A stretch of 64,000 bases of DNA from Hyphomicrobiales bacterium. GTDB lineage: Bacteria; Pseudomonadota; Alphaproteobacteria; Rhizobiales; Rhizobiaceae. The stretch is from contig UCMT01000052.1 in NCBI GenBank assembly GCA_900473795.1, positions 62,001 through 126,000 on the forward strand, in the 5' to 3' direction. The notes beneath the pieces are model-generated. The model had not been told where the DNA came from, ran no database searches, and saw only the letters and a list, made by a program, of their open reading frames with translations. Below are positions 63,791-64,000 of the stretch, one piece after another; positions within the stretch are counted from its first letter, which is position 1; each line of letters opens with the position of its first letter. The position numbers were made by a program, and so were the translations under genes.

Positions 63791-63987
63791 TTCCTGAGCC
63801 TGCGAAACATTCCGGCAAAGCGGCGAAACTCTACCTCTTCACCCTCGAACCAAGCGTCCAGCCCACAATAGGCGACCGCCGGAGCGGCCGGGTTGCCTAT
63901 GCGGTGATGAGCTTTGGCGGGGCATGTTGCAGACGAAACCGTCGACCTATACGTTCTGCGTCGCGGCAAGCGGCCGCGGGCGATCAA
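63787..63987 (-). CDS. Possible small protein sharing a C-terminal motif with the remnant at 13909
   Basis: A 66-codon frame from TTG 63987 ends GLDAWFEGEEVEFRRFAGMF then RRLRN. Its last 14 residues match the minus-strand remnant at 13909-14010 (EFRRFARMFNRLS), which argues that this end is or was coding. The N-terminal half (RGRLPRRRTYRSTVS) is less convincing and the start is uncertain. It overlaps the exonuclease end by four bases on the opposite strand. The true 5' part may lie in another frame or beyond the window. Confidence 0.35.
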   Translation of the reverse strand: MIARGRLPRRRTYRSTVSSATCPAKAHHRIGNPAAPAVAYCGLDAWFEGEEVEFRRFAGMFRRLRN

Positions 63988-64000
63988 CGATAAGATCTCA

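Noticed and set aside
1-64000. tRNA, rRNA, CRISPR arrays, insertion sequences, phage genes, integrase or attachment sites
   Set aside because: Looked for by eye on both strands and none could be supported; the repeats seen are single operators, terminators or the one dispersed segment listed.

Overview
The window looks like a piece of a large, GC-rich alphaproteobacterial genome of the Rhizobiales, probably a plant- or soil-associated Rhizobiaceae. The reasons are the density of ABC uptake operons with dedicated regulators, the malate thiokinase pair, the Att-type transporter, a phasin, and a LuxR solo of the kind found in plant-associated bacteria. No rRNA, tRNA, CRISPR array, phage or intact insertion sequence was seen. 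It resembles the accessory part of a chromosome, chromid or megaplasmid. The species is not determined.

Layout. 1-1176: 3' end of mtkA, then mtkB (malate-CoA ligase). 1807-3378: BCCT osmolyte transporter with a perfect palindrome upstream and a strong terminator. 3601-3684: tiny membrane protein. 3865-9477: ribose-type operon rbsBACD with a broken rbsK and a divergent LacI regulator; two identical 14-bp operators lie between them. 9603-16474: Gre factor, an MFS transporter broken by one TGA, an XRE-cupin regulator, a Tat-exported Hint protein, a possible small RNA, an SDR and an L,D-transpeptidase. 16663-19814: two lipoproteins, then a tight cluster of an ICMT-like methyltransferase, a lipoyl-less E2-like acyltransferase and an SDR fused to a SEC-C zinc motif. 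19840-23970: attEFGH-type ABC system. 24301-27527: secreted protein, DUF763 protein, damaged VapB-type antitoxin and phasin.

28185-36074 is the most interesting block. A LuxR solo carries Met and Trp where AHL receptors have Trp57 and Tyr61. It sits between two proline iminopeptidase genes, one of which continues into a complete peptide ABC transporter. This is the PipR/OryR-type arrangement for sensing plant-derived compounds, here with two peptidases. 36477-44081: a soluble GAF histidine kinase and LuxR-type response regulator diverge from a sugar ABC operon ending in an SMP-30 lactonase.

44707-47117 is a patch of small hypothetical genes, two of them frameshifted (a zinc ribbon and a WGR protein), followed by HU. 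47899-49167: NarK-type nitrate/nitrite carrier. 50153-53559: alanine catabolism operon alr-dadA-ridA with a divergent Lrp regulator. 54147-62282: a second peptide-type ABC operon, whose DppC gene contains an in-frame TGA. It diverges from a GntR regulator, a DapA-family aldolase and a galactonate-dehydratase-like enzyme, with a GntR-type operator between them. The window ends with a LacI-family pseudogene and a DnaQ-like exonuclease.

An unusual share of genes is damaged: rbsK, MFS, VapB, zinc ribbon, WGR, DppC and LacI. Two of these are single Trp-to-TGA changes. Either a real accessory region is decaying or the sequence contains errors; raw reads would separate the two.
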